Source of the DNA: Bog-473 sp963809825
GTDB taxonomy: Bacteria; Actinomycetota; Acidimicrobiia; Acidimicrobiales; RAAP-2
Assembly: GCA_963809825.1 (NCBI GenBank)
Contig: CAWELJ010000009.1
Location: 248,001 to 312,000, forward strand
Direction: 5' to 3'
Length of the DNA stretch: 64,000 nucleotides
Shown here: positions 19,204 to 28,088 of the stretch, piece after piece
Layout: every line of letters begins with the position of its first letter
Position numbering within the stretch: position 1 is the first letter of the stretch
Program-made: the position numbers and the translations under genes
Notes under the pieces: model-generated
Seen by the model: only the letters and a program-made list of their open reading frames with translations
What the model was told of the DNA's origin: nothing
The model's database searches: none

Positions 19204-19420
19204 GCGTCCTCGGCTCGCCTCTTACCGCCGACGGGTGGCGCCCCATCGCGACCTCTGGCCGAACACGCTACGCGCAGCATTCCTTCGAGCGGGTGATGGC
19301 GCCGGCGCGCGACCGGGTTGACTCCCCCATGGCCGTGGTGAAGCATGGCTCCGCCGAGTGGAGATGGGGGTCGATCATGGGGTCGTTGCCAGTCGTTCAG
19401 GCGCGTGTACGGAGCGGCCT

Positions 19421-20653
19421 GTGACGAGCGCGTTCGTCAACCCTTCGTGGATGCCGCACTCGGTCGGCGAGGCGGGACGCGCCGGAGACGCGACGGTGGA
19501 CGACCTGGAGTCCGGGCGGGCGTGGTCCCATCTCATGGACGGGCTCCGTCAGGCGGCGGAGGTCGTGCTCTCCGACGAGGTCCCCCGGAACCCGGCCGAC
19601 CTGGCCGCAGGATTCCGCCACCTGCTCGGGCTGTTGGGCACGGGCGCAGATCACGCGCTGCGGGCCGAACCGGACGCTGTCCTGGCGGTGAAGCCCTCCG
19701 GCATGGACTCGGTCTACAAGTGGGGCATGGACTGCCCCGATTGCATCTATACGGGCGCGCCGCTGCGCGGCGGCGAGTCCTACCGCCTGACAGGCAACCG
19801 TGGCTCGGCGCGCTACGTCGGGCTGCAGTCGATGGCCGGGATGGCGTCGTCGGCCAACGTGCTCCTCGACGAGCTCGACCTGGGCCCCGACGGCGAGGTG
19901 GAGCTCGTCCTCTCGGCGGAGCCGCACGAGGGCAACTGGCTGCCCATCGCCGAGGACGCCACGGGGCTGGTGGTGCGGCACTTCTTCTACGACTGGGACA
20001 CCGAGGTGGCCTCCTCGTTGCACATCGAACGGATCGGCCCGGGCAGGACACCGACCCCACGCCCGCCGGAGGACCCGCGGGCGGTGGTCGCCCGCCAGCT
20101 GGTGGCGCTGGGGGACTTCGTCGTCGGCAACCTCGACTTCTTCCTCCAGTTCTCCCGGCCCGAGACGCCCAACACGTTCCTCCCTCCGCTCGACGGCACG
20201 GCCATGGGGGCCGCGGCGGAGAATCGGCCCGTGATCGGGTCCTGGGAGTTGGCACCCGACGAGGCCCTCCTGGTCGAGGTCACGCCGCCCCAGGGGCTCT
20301 ACTGGAGCTACTCCCTGGGCAACCCATGGTGGGAGACCATCGACTACGCCGGGCACCAGAGCAGCCTCAACGGACATCAGTCCGTGGTCGACGACGACGG
20401 GATCATGCGGGCGGTCATCGCGCACGACGACCCGGGCGTTCCCAACTGGCTCGATACCGCCGGGCACAGCGCGGGACCGGTGATCCTGCGCTGCGTCCGC
20501 ACCGAGTCGGCGCCGGTGCCGACCACCCGGGTGCTTCCCTTCGCGGACATCGGGGCGGCGCTGCCGTCGGGAACCCGGCGGGTCTCGCCCGAGGAGCGCG
20601 AGCGCACCATCGCCGGCCGCCGGCTCGCTGTGAGCAAGCGGTTCTGCCGGTGA
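19421..20653 (+). CDS. DUF1214 domain-containing protein
   Basis: About 410 residues. The conserved region starts at SGRAWSHLMDGLRQAAE and includes KWGMDCPDCIY, the DUF1214-type C-terminal strand block LYWSYSLGNPWWETIDY and a final NWLDTAGHSAGPVILRC. The domain is predicted all-beta and has no established activity; such genes often lie next to sulfotransferase and SDR genes in actinobacteria, as here. GTG 19421 has a GGAG about seven bases upstream; ATG 19358 would add 21 residues without obvious homology. Its stop overlaps the next start (GTGA), so translation is coupled. Confidence 0.82.
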   Translation: MTSAFVNPSWMPHSVGEAGRAGDATVDDLESGRAWSHLMDGLRQAAEVVLSDEVPRNPADLAAGFRHLLGLLGTGADHALRAEPDAVLAVKPSGMDSVYKWGMDCPDCIYTGAPLRGGESYRLTGNRGSARYVGLQSMAGMASSANVLLDELDLGPDGEVELVLSAEPHEGNWLPIAEDATGLVVRHFFYDWDTEVASSLHIERIGPGRTPTPRPPEDPRAVVARQLVALGDFVVGNLDFFLQFSRPETPNTFLPPLDGTAMGAAAENRPVIGSWELAPDEALLVEVTPPQGLYWSYSLGNPWWETIDYAGHQSSLNGHQSVVDDDGIMRAVIAHDDPGVPNWLDTAGHSAGPVILRCVRTESAPVPTTRVLPFADIGAALPSGTRRVSPEERERTIAGRRLAVSKRFCR

Positions 20654-21795
20654 CCCTCGACGCGGACGCGCTCGAGGCTGAGGCACGGGAGCAGACGGGA
20701 CTCGAGGACTTCGGCGACGGCATGTACCGGGAGGGTCTCGAGCGCCTCGTCACCTCGCTGAACGAGGAGGCGGACCTCACCGAGGCCGGGGAGGTGATGC
20801 TGCAGATCCGCCTCGTCTCGCTGCTGTCGTCGCGGTTGCAGATCGAGGCCACCTACGGCGCCCACCCTGCGATCGAGGACGAGGAGGTCGAGGGACCGGT
20901 CTTCGTCATCGGCCTGCCGCGCACGGGCACCACCGCACTGAGCCAGCTGGTGGCGGCCGACCCCCAGTTCCGCTCGCTGCGGTTATGGGAGTCGTCGTCG
21001 CCCTGCCCGCCCCCCGAGACGGCGACCGAGCACACGGACCCGCGCATCGCGGCGACCGAGGCAGGCCTCGCCATGATGAACGAGATGTTCCCTCTCATGC
21101 AGACCATGCACCACGAGGAGGCGACGACGCCGACGGAGTGCCAGGATCTGCTGGGCATGAGCTTCCGGACCGTCCACTTCGACGGCTTCGGCCGCGTCCC
21201 CGCCTATCTGACCTGGGTCACCGAGTGCGACATGCGGGGCACCTACCGCTACCACCGGCGTGTGCTCCGCCTGCTGCAGTGGCACTGCCCGCCGCGCCTG
21301 TGGCACCTCAAGACCCCCGTGCACATGTTCGCCCTCGACGCGCTGATCGAGGCTTATCCCGACGCCAAGTTCCTCTGGAGCCACCGCGACCCGGCCAAGG
21401 TCCTGGGCTCGGTGTGCAGCCTCATCCACTACGTCCGCAGCTGGGGCAGCAACCGCGACGACGCGGCCGAGCTGGGGGCCGAGCAGCTCGAGCGCTGGTG
21501 GGAGGCCGTGTCGCGTGCAATGGACTTCCGGGGGCGCGTCGGCGACGATCGATTCTCGGACATCTCGTTCGCCGACCTCCAGGTTGATCCGGTCGGCGCG
21601 CTCGGTGCGGCCTACGACGGGATCGGGGTCGAGTTCCCGGCCGCATCCCGCGCCGCCGTGACCGGCTGGGCGGAGGGCCACGAGCCCGGAGCGCACGGCC
21701 ACCACTCCTACGACCTGGCCGACTTCGGGCTCGAGGCCGACCAGGTGCGCGAGCGGTTCGCGCCCTATCTCGAGTCGTACGACGCGGGCGCGTGA
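20650..21795 (+). CDS. Sulfotransferase family protein
   Basis: 381 residues. The PAPS 5'-phosphosulfate loop is FVIGLPRTGTTALSQ (about 85-99) and the 3'-phosphate-binding Arg/Ser region is KFLWSHRDPAKVLGSVCSL (about 237). WHLKTPVHMF matches this large actinobacterial and mycobacterial sulfotransferase group, whose substrates are mostly unknown lipids or small molecules. GTG 20650 is coupled to the DUF1214 stop. A PAPS-dependent role is inferred from the family; some members may not transfer sulfate. Confidence 0.88.
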   Translation: MTLDADALEAEAREQTGLEDFGDGMYREGLERLVTSLNEEADLTEAGEVMLQIRLVSLLSSRLQIEATYGAHPAIEDEEVEGPVFVIGLPRTGTTALSQLVAADPQFRSLRLWESSSPCPPPETATEHTDPRIAATEAGLAMMNEMFPLMQTMHHEEATTPTECQDLLGMSFRTVHFDGFGRVPAYLTWVTECDMRGTYRYHRRVLRLLQWHCPPRLWHLKTPVHMFALDALIEAYPDAKFLWSHRDPAKVLGSVCSLIHYVRSWGSNRDDAAELGAEQLERWWEAVSRAMDFRGRVGDDRFSDISFADLQVDPVGALGAAYDGIGVEFPAASRAAVTGWAEGHEPGAHGHHSYDLADFGLEADQVRERFAPYLESYDAGA

Positions 21796-21831
21796 GCGCA
21801 CCACGGCAGTGACCAGGGGAAGGTGAAGGGC

Positions 21832-22635
21832 ATGGATCTGGGGATCGCCGACGCCACCGCAGTCGTCACCGGCGGGAGCAAGGGCATGGGACGGGCGGTG
21901 GCCGAGGTGCTCGCGGGCGAGGGCGCCCGGGTCGCGGTCATGGCGCGCGGGCGCGCTGCGCTCGACGACACCGTGGCCACGCTGCATGGCGGGGGGAGCC
22001 CCGATGCGGTGGGTATCAGCGTGGACATGACCGACGCGGACTCCATCGCAGCGGGGTTCGCCGAGGTGGCGCAGCGGTGGGGCTCGCTGAACATGCTGGT
22101 GCACACGATCGGCCCGGGTGCGGGCCGCTTCGAGCAACTCGACGACGCCGGCTGGGACGAGGCGTTCGCCCTGGGCACCATGTCGGCCGTCCGCGCTGTC
22201 CGGGGCGCGCTCCCCCTGATGCAGGCCGCCGACTGGGGGCGCATGGTCTTCTTCTCGGCGCACTCGATTCAGCGCCAGAGTCCCATTCTCGTCGCCTACA
22301 CCGCGTCGAAGGCGGCGGTCACGAGCATCGCCAAGAATCTCGCCAAGTCACTCGCACCCGATGGCATCCTCGTGAATACCGTGTGCCCGGGCTCCATCGT
22401 GACCGCCAGCTTCACCGAGAACCTGCGGGACATCTTCGCCGCCGAGGGCCTCGATCCCGCCGACCCGCACGACGTCATGGCCTGGATCGAGAAGACCTTC
22501 CACCAGCCTGCCGACGTCGGGAGGGCCGGCCTCCCCGACGAGGTCGCCTCCCTGACCGCCTACCTCGTCTCGCGTCGGAACGGGTACGTGACGGGGGCGT
22601 GCGTCAACGTGGACGGGGGCTCCGACTTCGTCTAG
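21832..22635 (+). CDS. Short-chain dehydrogenase/reductase (SDR)
   Basis: 267-residue classical SDR. The cofactor motif is TGGSKGMGRAVA (about 13-24), the NNAG position is replaced by LVHTIGPG, and the catalytic YTASK follows a serine-containing strand (FFSAHS). The C-terminus NGYVTGACVNVDGGSDF is canonical. Third gene of the DUF1214-sulfotransferase-SDR operon. ATG 21832 has the purine-rich AGGGGAAGG about eight bases upstream; a GTG at 21823 is possible. The loss of the usual NNAG motif is worth noting. Substrate unknown, perhaps a steroid or alcohol. Confidence 0.88.
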   Translation: MDLGIADATAVVTGGSKGMGRAVAEVLAGEGARVAVMARGRAALDDTVATLHGGGSPDAVGISVDMTDADSIAAGFAEVAQRWGSLNMLVHTIGPGAGRFEQLDDAGWDEAFALGTMSAVRAVRGALPLMQAADWGRMVFFSAHSIQRQSPILVAYTASKAAVTSIAKNLAKSLAPDGILVNTVCPGSIVTASFTENLRDIFAAEGLDPADPHDVMAWIEKTFHQPADVGRAGLPDEVASLTAYLVSRRNGYVTGACVNVDGGSDFV

Positions 22636-22646
22636 GACGCCACGAC

Positions 22647-22659
22647 GCGCTCGGAGCGC
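22647..22659. terminator. Small GC hairpin between convergent genes
   Basis: GCGCT-cgg-AGCGC lies between the stop of the SDR gene and that of the secreted repeat protein. It is symmetric and could end both transcripts, but has no T-run. Confidence 0.3.
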
Positions 22660-24743
22660 TAGGACGACGAGATGCCCGAGACGAACGCGACCAGGCTGCT
22701 GGCGTTGGGCGCTCCCAGGAAGGCGGCGTCGCCGTAGGTGTAGACGGCACCGGTGGCGCCCACCAGCCAGTACCCCGCCCCGGTGGGCGTCCTGGCGATG
22801 CCGTCGACCGGTGGTTGCCCCACGATGCCCTGACCCGGGACCGAGCCGAAGAACCCGGCGTCGCCGTAATTGAAGACGCCCCCGTCGGTCCCCACCATCC
22901 AGTAGCCCTTGCCGTCCGGGGTGGCGGCGATGCCGGACACCGGGCGGTTCAGGGGAGTCCCGCCGGCGGAGCCGAAGAACCCGGCGTCGCCGTAATTGAA
23001 GACGCCCCCGTCCGATGCCCCCAGCCAGTAGCCACCGTCGTCCGCCCCGGCGATGCCGACGACCGGGGCGTTGAGCGGGAGCCCCCCCATGGAGCCGTGG
23101 AACTCGGCGTCTCCGTAGTTGAAGACGCCGCCGTCGCGGGCGACGAGCCAGTAGCCCTGACCGTCCGGGGTGGCGGCGATACCGACGATGGGCGCGTCGA
23201 GGTGCTGGCCGCCCATGGAGCCGTGGAAGCGCGCACTGCCGAAGGCGAACACGCCGCCGTCGGAGGACACCAACCAATAGCCGCTCCCGTCGGGCAGGGC
23301 GGCGATGCCCACGACCGGCGCGTTGAGGCGCTGCCCCCCCATGGAGCCGTGGAACTGAACCGTGCCGTAGTTGAAGACGCCGCCGTCGAGCGCGGCGAGG
23401 ACGATTCCCTGGCTCGACGCCGGGGGAAAGGCCATCTGCTCCACGAACGTGCGCAGGCCGGGGTCGTTCTGCTGACCCTGGGCGGCCGCGCCGCCCACGG
23501 CCGTGCATCCGACCGACTGCACGCAGGTAACGGAGTTCAAGAAGCTGAGCGCAGTCACGTTCGGGCTCGGGTCGACCGACCACGAGGTGCCGTTCCAGTT
23601 CTCGATGAATGCCTGCGGCTGGAAGCCGCCTCCGCCACCGCCGCCGCCGAACGCGCCCAGCGAGCCGACGGCCCAGCACTGCACCGCGCTCAGGCAGGAG
23701 ATGCTGCTCAAGATCGCTGGTGTCCCGGCGTTGGGCACGGACGACGTCATGTCGGTCCACGTGGTTCCGTTCCAGTGCTCCATGAGCACCCCCGCCGACG
23801 TGCCGTTGCTGTCGGTCGTCGCCCCCGAGGCCCAGCAGTCCGTCGGACTGGCGCAGCCCAGTCCGTTGAGATAGCCGCCGCCCGGGCTGGGATAGACCGC
23901 GCTCGGGGTCACGGACCACGACGCACCGTTCCAATGCTCGATCAGCCCCTGGTCACCCGCGGCGCCCGGGAAGATCGGGAGGAAGTTGGGGTTCTGCTGG
24001 GTGGGGCCGGCGTTGCCCACCGCCCAGCAGTCGTCGGCGGCGAGACAGCGAACGGACGAGAGCCCGTCGAAGGGTTGGCCGGTGGTGGCGCCCGGGACGA
24101 TGCTCCAGACGGCGCCGTTCCACTGCTCGATCACGTCGTTCAGACCGTTTCCGTTCTGGTCGGTCGAGAACCCGACAGCGAAGCAGTCGGACGCCGACGA
24201 GCAGCTGACGCCCTGCAGGAGCGCACCCCCGACACCGGGCCCGGTCGGGGTCGGGCTCGGCACGACGGACCAGGCACTGCCGTTCCAGTTCTCGATCAGT
24301 GTCCCCGACGGACCTCCGTTCCCGCCGGCGCCGACGATCGCCCCGACGGCCCAGCAGTCGGACCCGGTGACGCACGAAACGGCGAACAGTCCGCCGCCGT
24401 GACCGGCGGGCAGCGAGGGCTGGGCGCCCAGAGTCCAGGCCGTGCCGTTCCAGGACTCGACCAAGGGAGAGAACGTCCCGTTGGAATTGATGTTCACGAT
24501 GGAGATCCCGACCGCCCAACACTGGGTGGCGTTGGGGCACGACGACCCGAGCAGGATGTCGTCGGCGCCCGTCCCTGGGGTGGTGGCGACGTACCAGCCC
24601 GAGGGCGACGCCGTGCTGCCGATCGGCGAGATCACACCGACGGCCCACACCACGAGCGCCGTCACGGAGCCGGCCCGGGCCAGGCGCCGGGCCGAGCGGG
24701 AGAACCGGCGGTCGACGTGTCGGCCGGCGCGGCGCGCGATCAT
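22659..24743 (-). CDS. Large secreted protein with seven C-x5-C/WNG repeats and six GYWLV repeats
   Basis: 694 residues. An Arg-rich n-region followed by the hydrophobic VTALVVWAVGVISPI forms a signal peptide or anchor. Residues of about 60 to 445 hold seven units of about 55 residues with C-x5-C (for example SCSSASDC) and SWNGTAW-type motifs, probably propeller blades. Residues from about 450 to the end hold six units of about 41 residues built on DGGVFNYGDA, GSMGG and GYWLV. The second type is common in Acidimicrobiia and relatives and may be another propeller or beta-solenoid. No catalytic residues recognised; a surface or adhesive role is a guess. ATG 24743 immediately precedes the basic region. 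Confidence 0.82.
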   Translation of the reverse strand: MIARRAGRHVDRRFSRSARRLARAGSVTALVVWAVGVISPIGSTASPSGWYVATTPGTGADDILLGSSCPNATQCWAVGISIVNINSNGTFSPLVESWNGTAWTLGAQPSLPAGHGGGLFAVSCVTGSDCWAVGAIVGAGGNGGPSGTLIENWNGSAWSVVPSPTPTGPGVGGALLQGVSCSSASDCFAVGFSTDQNGNGLNDVIEQWNGAVWSIVPGATTGQPFDGLSSVRCLAADDCWAVGNAGPTQQNPNFLPIFPGAAGDQGLIEHWNGASWSVTPSAVYPSPGGGYLNGLGCASPTDCWASGATTDSNGTSAGVLMEHWNGTTWTDMTSSVPNAGTPAILSSISCLSAVQCWAVGSLGAFGGGGGGGGFQPQAFIENWNGTSWSVDPSPNVTALSFLNSVTCVQSVGCTAVGGAAAQGQQNDPGLRTFVEQMAFPPASSQGIVLAALDGGVFNYGTVQFHGSMGGQRLNAPVVGIAALPDGSGYWLVSSDGGVFAFGSARFHGSMGGQHLDAPIVGIAATPDGQGYWLVARDGGVFNYGDAEFHGSMGGLPLNAPVVGIAGADDGGYWLGASDGGVFNYGDAGFFGSAGGTPLNRPVSGIAATPDGKGYWMVGTDGGVFNYGDAGFFGSVPGQGIVGQPPVDGIARTPTGAGYWLVGATGAVYTYGDAAFLGAPNASSLVAFVSGISSS
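22680..23410 (-). repeat. Six tandem repeats of about 123-126 bases (GYWLV type)
   Basis: DNA encoding the C-terminal repeats of the secreted protein. Each unit codes for about 41 residues with DGGVFNYG, a GSMGG-like turn and GYWLV. Adjacent units are similar at DNA level (gtagttgaagacgcc and close variants recur), so recent duplication or gene conversion is likely. The last unit is diverged (TGAVYTYGDA). Confidence 0.85.
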
Positions 24744-24887
24744 TGAACAATGGTTGCATGGCCTGCTCCCCCGTCAGCGGATGGTCGTCGATGTGCACCA
24801 CGGGGCCGGACGCGCCCGACCGGCGGGGGTGCGCGGGCCGTCGGCGGGCACCGCAGCTCCTGCGCCGATCGTCCGGAGAGCTGACGC

Positions 24888-26072
24888 GTGGGCACGCTCG
24901 ATGGCGTCCGCGTGCTGGAGGCGGGCCTCCTCGTCCAAGGACCGCAGGCGGCGCTGACCATGCTCGAGTGGGGTGCGGACGTGATCAAGGTGGAGCTCCC
25001 CGGCTTCGGCGACCAGAGCCGGTGGCTGCCCATAAGCCGGGAGGACCGTCGATCGGCCTTCTTCAGCGCCTACAACCGGGGCAAGCGCAGCATCACCGTC
25101 GACCTCCGGGTGCCACAGGGCCGCGAGGTCTTCCTGCGTCTCGTCGAGGGAGCCGACGTCGTCATCACCAACTTCAAGCCGGGCACCATGGATGGCTGGG
25201 GTCTGGGGTACGACGAGCTGGCCGAACGCAACCCGCGGATCGTCTATGCCGTGGGCTCCTCTTTCGGCCGCCGCGGGCCCGACGCAGGGCGCGAGGGGGC
25301 CGACCTCAGCGCCCAGGCTGCGGGCGGGCTCATCAGCACGACCGGCGGCAACGGGACCGACCCGGGTCCCGTCGGGGCAACGGTCGCCGACCACATCGCC
25401 GGGCAGAACCTGCTGGCCGGGATCCTCGCCGCCCTCTACGAGAGGGAGCACAGCGGTCGGGGACAGATGGTCGAGACCTCGCTGCTCGGCGGCCAGATCT
25501 GGGCCCAGGCCGGTGAATACACGCGGTACCTCATGTCGGGACGGCCATCGGGTCCGAGTGGGCGGAGCCACCCGATGATCCCCGGCATCTACGGCGTCTT
25601 CGCGACCACGGACGGGTGGATCGCGATCGTCGGCACGGCCGGCCCGGCCCGTGACCTCTTCTACCGGACCGTCGGCAGGCCCGACCTGATCGAGCGCTTC
25701 AGTCACCTCTTGTACTTCGAGGACGACAAGGCGGAGCTGTGGCCGATCCTCGACGAGGTGTTCGCCACGAAGTCGACGGCCGAGTGGTGCGAGCTGCTCG
25801 GCGCCGCCGGGCTGCGCTTCGCTCCCGTCCGCAACCATGCCGAGGTGGCGAGTGACCCGGGCGTGGAGGCGAACGGGTACATCACGGCCGTCACGGCTCC
25901 CGAGGGCGTCGCCGGCGCATCCGTCGTGCGGGCGCCGGTCAGCTTCTCGGACCCACCCGCCGCCGTCGACCCGCACGTCCCCGAGTTGGGAGAGCACACC
26001 GAACACGTCCTCCTCGAGGCCGGCTACTCGTGGGAGGACATCGCCACCCTCTCGGAGGCGGGGGCCATTTAG
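24888..26072 (+). CDS. CaiB/BaiF family class III CoA-transferase
   Basis: 394 residues. The N-terminus VLEAGLLVQGPQAALTMLEWG with GADVIKVELP is the family's CoA-binding start. The segment GREGADLSAQAAGG (about 135-148) carries the Asp expected to form the acyl anhydride, and NLLAGILAALYERE follows. Class III enzymes move CoA between carboxylic acids, for example formyl/oxalyl-, carnitine- or bile-acid-CoA. With SDR, sulfotransferase and SCP2 genes nearby a lipid or steroid substrate is possible. GTG 24888 has CGGAGAG about ten bases upstream. Divergent from the secreted repeat protein. Confidence 0.9.
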   Translation: MGTLDGVRVLEAGLLVQGPQAALTMLEWGADVIKVELPGFGDQSRWLPISREDRRSAFFSAYNRGKRSITVDLRVPQGREVFLRLVEGADVVITNFKPGTMDGWGLGYDELAERNPRIVYAVGSSFGRRGPDAGREGADLSAQAAGGLISTTGGNGTDPGPVGATVADHIAGQNLLAGILAALYEREHSGRGQMVETSLLGGQIWAQAGEYTRYLMSGRPSGPSGRSHPMIPGIYGVFATTDGWIAIVGTAGPARDLFYRTVGRPDLIERFSHLLYFEDDKAELWPILDEVFATKSTAEWCELLGAAGLRFAPVRNHAEVASDPGVEANGYITAVTAPEGVAGASVVRAPVSFSDPPAAVDPHVPELGEHTEHVLLEAGYSWEDIATLSEAGAI

Positions 26073-26130
26073 GGACGGCCGGCCGCTCCTCATGGATACT
26101 GACCGACCCATCGCCGGGAACACCCGGCGG

Positions 26131-26136
26131 TAGCCT
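26131..26136 (+). promoter_or_regulatory. -10 TAGCCT, leaderless lipoprotein gene
   Basis: TAGCCT ends eight bases before GTG 26145. This spacing places the transcript start at the start codon; no Shine-Dalgarno lies between. Confidence 0.5.
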
Positions 26137-26144
26137 CGTCCCCC

Positions 26145-26885
26145 GTGCAGCCACCGGACCGGTCAGGTCAGCGACGATCACGCCGCCGCCGGTGGTCACC
26201 CGCAGTGGCCGTGGCCGGCGCTGTGCTCGCCGGGATCGCCGTCGCGAGCTGCGGATCGAACCCCGCACCGGCCGGGCTGGGCCCGTCCACGCGCACGACC
26301 ACGACGACCGCCACCACGACCACGGTTCCCCCGACGACCACCACGACGGACCCGGGACTCCTCCCCCAGACCGCGACGGAGCCGCCGATCGACGCGTCGT
26401 TGCAGACCACGTTGGGACCGCTGTGGTCGGCCATCGTGAGCGATTCCGTGGACTCTGCCCTGGGGGTGTTCTTCCCCCAGACCGCCTACCTGCAGATGAA
26501 GACGGGCGTGCTGCCCGACCCGGCATCTGACTTCGCGGACCGGTTGCTCGCTTTCTACCGATTGGACATCCCCGCCTATCACGCGGCACTGGGTCCGGAC
26601 GCGTCCACCGCGACGTTGCTCTCGGTCAGTGCATCGGCGGCGGACGCCGCCTACATCCCGCCCGGGGCCTGCGAGAACAGAATCGGTTACTGGCACCTGC
26701 CGGGTGTCCGCTTCGTCTACCAAGTCGGTGGAGTCGAGCAGTCGTTCGCCGTGGCGTCGTTGATCTCGTGGCGCGGTCAGTGGTACGTCGTGCATCTCGG
26801 TCCGAACCCCCGCAGCCAGAACATCGGCACGGTGGACCAACCCGCTGCGGGCGCGGGCGTCGACGGCCCAGCCGGTGGTTGTTGA
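26145..26885 (+). CDS. Lipoprotein with Thr-rich linker, unknown domain
   Basis: 246 residues. Basic n-region, hydrophobic core, and lipobox AVASC give a lipid-anchored exported protein. A run of Thr/Pro (about 48-70) leads to a globular domain of about 170 residues with SALGVFFPQTAYLQMKTG, GACENRIGYWHLPGVRFVY and SLISWRGQWYVVHLGP. The pattern resembles small exported beta/alpha proteins of the NTF2-like kind, but I cannot assign a family. Leaderless promoter at 26131. Convergent with the CapA-like gene (8 bases). Confidence 0.82.
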   Translation: MQPPDRSGQRRSRRRRWSPAVAVAGAVLAGIAVASCGSNPAPAGLGPSTRTTTTTATTTTVPPTTTTTDPGLLPQTATEPPIDASLQTTLGPLWSAIVSDSVDSALGVFFPQTAYLQMKTGVLPDPASDFADRLLAFYRLDIPAYHAALGPDASTATLLSVSASAADAAYIPPGACENRIGYWHLPGVRFVYQVGGVEQSFAVASLISWRGQWYVVHLGPNPRSQNIGTVDQPAAGAGVDGPAGGC

Positions 26886-26893
26886 CTGAGCTT

Positions 26894-28075
26894 TCAGGCG
26901 GCCGGTGCGGGGAGGGATATCTGTCCCGACGGGAGGATGTTGACCGCGGCAGCGCCGAAGTCGGCGCTGGACAGCCCGTTCACAAGTCCGGCAGCCGAGC
27001 CGGAGGCATCGATCGTCGGTTGCCCGACTCCTTCCAGGAGGAGGGAGGTGAAGTGGCCGCTCGTGAACACCCCGTTGCCCGTCATGGTGACCGTCAGGAT
27101 CCCGGACAGGCTCAGGTTCCCCCCGGTGGCGAAGTTCTGATAGCCGCAGAAGTTCCCGAGGCTGTAGGCGATCAGGTGGCCGTTGTACTCCTCCATCCCT
27201 CGTAACACGTGCGGGCCGCTGGCGATCACCAGGCTGGCACCGTCGTCGATGGCGGCGTGTGCGAAGGCCTTCGCGTTGCCCCTGTCCTCGCCGACATAGG
27301 TCTCCTCCTGGCCGGTGACGTGGTCGGCGTCGGATCCCTCGGCTCCGGCATGCATGTAGACGACCACGATGTTCGCCTCCGCCTTGGCCTGCGTGATCAA
27401 GGACTTCGCCGTCGGGAGGTCCAGCAGGTTGTTGGTGTTGGGATACGGGGCGAAGTCCACGAACGCGACCTTGGTCGTGCCGTCCGTGACGATCCCGATC
27501 TGACCGGGGAGCCCGGCCTGGACGAGGCCGGCACCCTGGAGCGCGGCCGTCGTGTCGGCCACACCCTGGGACCCGAAGTCGTGTGAGTGGTTGTTTGCGC
27601 TGTTGATGACGGTGAACCCGGTCGCTTTCAAGGCCTGCGCGTCCGACGGCGGGTTCCGGAAGGCGAAGCATTCGGTGGACGTGGGCGAGCACTTGGACGT
27701 CGTCGCGTCGGTCAGCGTGCCCTCGAGATTGGCGAACACGATGGGCCCCTGCAGCGCGGACTTGACCGGCGCGAGATAGGCGGTCGGGTCGGGGGGCAGG
27801 TCCGGCGTGTTCCCGAGGTCGGTGTCGCCGACGGCCGAGAGGGTGACCGGTGTCAGGGCCTGCGTGGTCGTGGTGGACGGGTGCCCGCCGTGCACCGTGG
27901 TGCTGGTCACGCCGTCGTGGGATCCTCCCGCCTGGTTGGCCGGGGCGGCGGCCCAGGCGATCGCGAATGCGGCCCCGCCCAGCACCGCGAGCACGGAGAC
28001 GCCGACGAGAAGCCGGCGCCAGAAGTAGGTGCGCGAGCTCTCCGGTCGTCGGCGGCGGGCGTGCTCGGGACTCAT
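26894..28075 (-). CDS. CapA family protein (metallophosphatase-like, membrane-anchored)
   Basis: 393 residues. One transmembrane helix (about 22-45, LLVGVSVLAVLGGAAFAIAW) and a Thr-rich linker lead to a CapA/PgsA-type calcineurin-like domain: SAVGDTDLGN (about 83), NLEGTLTD (about 115) and NSANNHSHDFG (about 158) correspond to the GD, NLE and NNH-x-D metal motifs. ASGPHVLRGMEEYNG and LIAYSLGNF complete it. CapA proteins take part in poly-gamma-glutamate or capsule export. ATG 28075; thirteen bases separate it from the upstream NAGPA-like gene, so they form an operon. No PgsB/PgsC partners are in the window. Confidence 0.88.
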   Translation of the reverse strand: MSPEHARRRRPESSRTYFWRRLLVGVSVLAVLGGAAFAIAWAAAPANQAGGSHDGVTSTTVHGGHPSTTTTQALTPVTLSAVGDTDLGNTPDLPPDPTAYLAPVKSALQGPIVFANLEGTLTDATTSKCSPTSTECFAFRNPPSDAQALKATGFTVINSANNHSHDFGSQGVADTTAALQGAGLVQAGLPGQIGIVTDGTTKVAFVDFAPYPNTNNLLDLPTAKSLITQAKAEANIVVVYMHAGAEGSDADHVTGQEETYVGEDRGNAKAFAHAAIDDGASLVIASGPHVLRGMEEYNGHLIAYSLGNFCGYQNFATGGNLSLSGILTVTMTGNGVFTSGHFTSLLLEGVGQPTIDASGSAAGLVNGLSSADFGAAAVNILPSGQISLPAPAA

Positions 28076-28088
28076 GTGGACACAGCTC

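Noticed and set aside
22077..24746. 889-residue open frame on the plus strand
   Set aside because: Antisense shadow of the secreted repeat protein; low complexity, Arg/Gly-rich and without motifs.
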